From contig NZ_JAGHQW010000009.1 in NCBI RefSeq assembly GCF_017744115.1, positions 79,731 through 143,730 of the forward strand: a stretch of DNA of 64,000 bases, given 5' to 3'. The notes under the pieces are model-generated. The model searched no databases. It saw nothing but the letters and a program-made list of their open reading frames with translations, and was not told where the DNA came from. Positions 62,901 to 64,000 of this stretch are shown here, in pieces. The stretch comes from Salinisphaera sp. G21_0. Lineage in GTDB: Bacteria > Pseudomonadota > Gammaproteobacteria > Pseudomonadales > Endozoicomonadaceae. Every line of letters starts with the position of its first letter. Positions within the stretch are counted from its first letter, which is position 1. Position numbers and translations under genes: made by a program.

Positions 62901-64000
62901 AAAAGTTTTGCCGGCATCGGCGGGGGATGGTTTGAAGGTGGCACCGTGACTGGCACCACAGCGGTGAAATGCAATGTTACAGCAACCGGTAGCGAGGCCA
63001 GCGCGGGTATCGGGGGTGGGCAGGTTAAGAAGGGTAATGTTACTAATACCGTGGCAGAGAATTGTCACGTCAAAACATGGAAGGAAAATGCCGATGCGGG
63101 CATTGGCGCGGGAAATGTTGTTGATGGCACTGTTACCAACACGACGGCAGTGAGCTGCAATGTCAAAACCTTCAATTCTGGCAAATCTGTTATGGGGGCC
63201 AATGCCGGTATCGGAGCGGGATCTATTCAAGGTGTTGACAGCGTCGTTGCACACACCACAGCGTTGAACTGCACGGTCGAAACCAGAGATGACGATGGAG
63301 CGGCAGGCATCGGAGCCGGAACAGCCTTTGACGGTTGCACCGTGAATGGCACCACAGCGGTGAATTGCGAGGTTGAAACTTCTGGTGCTGAGGCCCATGC
63401 AGCTATCGGCACAGGATACGTTAGAAGGGGTGCAACCGCTGCCAACACCCTGGCAGTTAAAAGTAATGTCAAAACGAACGGCACTTGGGCATATGCTGGT
63501 ATTGAGGCAGGGCATGTTCGTGAGTATAGGGGTGCTCGCGTTACCAATACCACGGCGGTTGATTGCAGGATTAAAGGCGTGGTTTTAGAGGAAAAGGTCC
63601 GTATCAAAGAAGGTCTTACCCGGGTTTGTGATACCTATCTTAACGATGATCTACGTAACAGTCCTGGTGTCTGTCCGCTGGAGGATGTGTGTAAACCTGT
63701 CGCTCATCCGCTCTCGCTCTTGCTCCGGGATTGCCAAACCAACCCCAAGTATCGCATGCCAAGCAATTTCAGCAATGATTTCTTCTCCGTCGAAACCCCG
63801 CCCATGGCATCCGACATAACCTTTTCCGACCTGCCTTGTCCTGCACCATTGATCACAGCGATGACACCGTCAACCACCATACCTGTTTCCGAAACAGCTT
63901 CTTCTGCGACACTGGCCACAGCGATGACACCGTCAACCACCATACCTGTTTCCGAAACAGCTTCTTCTGCGACACTGGCCACAGCGATGACACCGTCAAC
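59937..64000 (+). CDS. Very large two-module repeat protein, start only (runs off the window)
   Basis: An uninterrupted frame from ATG 59937 (gagg six bases upstream) to the window end, at least 1354 codons. Residues about 83-105 are hydrophobic (VVLGALSGLAAVGLAASA) and could be an internal signal or membrane anchor. Two homologous modules start at about residues 122 and 660. Each has a header (TLGKIGR, CTYRQTVPCIDG, FTGIFHGENG, NANITSTGPAAVVACKIS), then a dozen or so 28-35-residue units of the type TTAVNCHVETGGxxAYAAIGAG plus a GTVxNT turn, then a tail with VCKPVAHPLSLLL. The units look like a beta-helix related to GLUG-type repeats. A Ser/Thr-rich 21-residue repeat follows. It is probably a surface or secreted protein. 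Confidence 0.8.
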   Translation, partial: MLIQPPTVPRGGTASDSRLATIASTEPQGRWGSLDVSRESGVVPFLTRDGTQENDNDKIKDTQKNSSQQHCKPASTAPGSGHLPNAAVVLGALSGLAAVGLAASATCDSDSPIPVANATTLGKIGRDPDYPRNCTYRQTVPCIDGGQLQSIGSDDDPFTGIFHGENGTIGNLRHCLIKNLAGEGRVDRLRFTNANITSTGPAAVVACKISENATISNIRVENAHVSTSGRKAHGGVVAGIAKGKVNNTMAVDCTVLTSGESAHAGVGAGKVDGGTVADTRAVNCSVTTSGWRANAGVGAGKVDGGTVADTKVENCDIITKNDRADAGIGAGRVIDGTVANTTAVDCHVETGGDEAYAAIGAGHLRRGIVTYTKALNSTVKTSYIFGSAGIGSGIVENGTVADTTAVDCHVETVGLSANAAVGAGSIKGRSLVERTTALSCTVKTKNYLGRAGIGAAIAYDGGTVAWSTAVNCNVTTAGDIANAAIGIGELEKSATAANTLAVNSKVTTNGTRAYAGIGAGRVHESNGNTVTNTTAVNCRIEALGLEAKAHIVSNHTRVCNTSLIDMDNDRVFNSPGVCPLDLDDVCKPVAHPLSLLLQDCQPRQEYLDQLDMPRNFSSDFFSVETLPMASAIPFPDLPCPAAPATCYSEPIPVADAETLGKIGRNESYPRSCTYRQTVPCIDGSQLQSIGNETHPFTGIFHGENGIIGNLRHCLIKKLAGKGRVDRLRFTNANITSTGPAAVVACKISDNAMISNIRVENAHVSTSGSLADGGVVAGIAEEKGKVVNTMAVNCTVTTSGRLAYAGVGAGWVDGGTVANTTAVNCYITTDDDEGRSGIGAGAVHNGTVANTTAVDCHVKTGGKEAYAAIGAGHVRVGGIVTNTRALDSTVKTSGISGNAGIGSGVVVEDGTVADTRAVLCHVETVGKKANAAVGAGSISRGTVTNTRARNCTVATSGDRGYAGIGGGNSTKTDVTDTTAMDSIVITSGDKSFAGIGGGWFEGGTVTGTTAVKCNVTATGSEASAGIGGGQVKKGNVTNTVAENCHVKTWKENADAGIGAGNVVDGTVTNTTAVSCNVKTFNSGKSVMGANAGIGAGSIQGVDSVVAHTTALNCTVETRDDDGAAGIGAGTAFDGCTVNGTTAVNCEVETSGAEAHAAIGTGYVRRGATAANTLAVKSNVKTNGTWAYAGIEAGHVREYRGARVTNTTAVDCRIKGVVLEEKVRIKEGLTRVCDTYLNDDLRNSPGVCPLEDVCKPVAHPLSLLLRDCQTNPKYRMPSNFSNDFFSVETPPMASDITFSDLPCPAPLITAMTPSTTIPVSETASSATLATAMTPSTTIPVSETASSATLATAMTPS
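63855..64000 (+). repeat. 63-bp tandem repeats at the window end
   Basis: The unit beginning acagcgatgacaccgtcaac recurs at 63855, 63918 and 63981, coding for TAMTPSTTIPVSETASSATLA. The array continues past the window, so its copy number is unknown. Confidence 0.9.

Noticed and set aside
61110..63515. Several minus-strand frames of 150-290 residues near the window end
   Set aside because: They mirror the repeat array of the long plus-strand gene from 59937, which is open to the end of the window and has a start signal, headers and repeats.
1..64000. tRNA, rRNA or prophage genes, and a secretion system
   Set aside because: None could be recognised in the window by eye; secretion of the putative effectors therefore remains inferred.

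Overview
This looks like a chromosomal segment of a host-associated gammaproteobacterium, most consistent with Endozoicomonas or a close relative. That is an inference from gene content. The housekeeping genes are gammaproteobacterial: aceK, nadK, a rhomboid protease, YeaC-type and DUF2797 genes and pepN in the order familiar from Pseudomonas, plus ahpC/ahpF, fadL-like, polB and ygiQ. They are interleaved with a dense set of eukaryote-like proteins and decayed mobile DNA, as in Endozoicomonas symbionts of marine animals.

Layout. 0.1-3.7 kb: an internally deleted IS110/IS1111-type element, an ankyrin protein and an IS66 relic. 3.8-6.2 kb: two orphan genes and an MFS transporter. 6.4-20.2 kb: putative effectors around three housekeeping loci (queH; a PLP desulfhydrase/deaminase-aceK pair; a phnA relic). 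The effectors are a SidE-type phosphodiesterase protein, an F-box-WD40 protein, two proteins sharing one leader (one ending in an AroQ-gamma chorismate mutase), and a RING-Sel1 protein. 20.5-34.1 kb: a conserved block (DUF1853, nadK, rhomboid, yeaC-like, DUF2797, pepN) split by about 6.8 kb carrying two ShET2/EspL-like cysteine protease paralogues with long repeat tails. 34.2-44.4 kb: mostly ordinary genes (lipocalin-like, YCF48/MMPL pair, FadL porin, TauE/SafE permease, ahpC, ahpF). 44.5-50.5 kb: a mobile-element graveyard (palindromic repeats, hsdM pseudogene, two IS66 deletion derivatives, deleted group II intron) around a third ShET2-like gene, a small membrane protein and an SDR gene. 50.6-52.8 kb: a tandem pair of genes encoding canonical eukaryotic-type homeodomains. 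53.0-59.6 kb: polB, acyl-CoA ligase, ygiQ. 59.9 kb to the end: the start of a very large two-module repeat protein running off the window.

Functionally, the accessory genes suggest manipulation of a eukaryotic host. Three address the ubiquitin system (RING, F-box, SidE-type PDE), three look like EspL-type cysteine proteases, and two encode homeodomains expected to bind DNA in a nucleus. No secretion apparatus is present in the window, so secretion is inferred. The strongest candidates for something undescribed are the homeodomain pair, the shared-leader effector pair with chorismate mutase, and a palindromic repeat family whose central stem differs between copies yet stays perfectly self-complementary.
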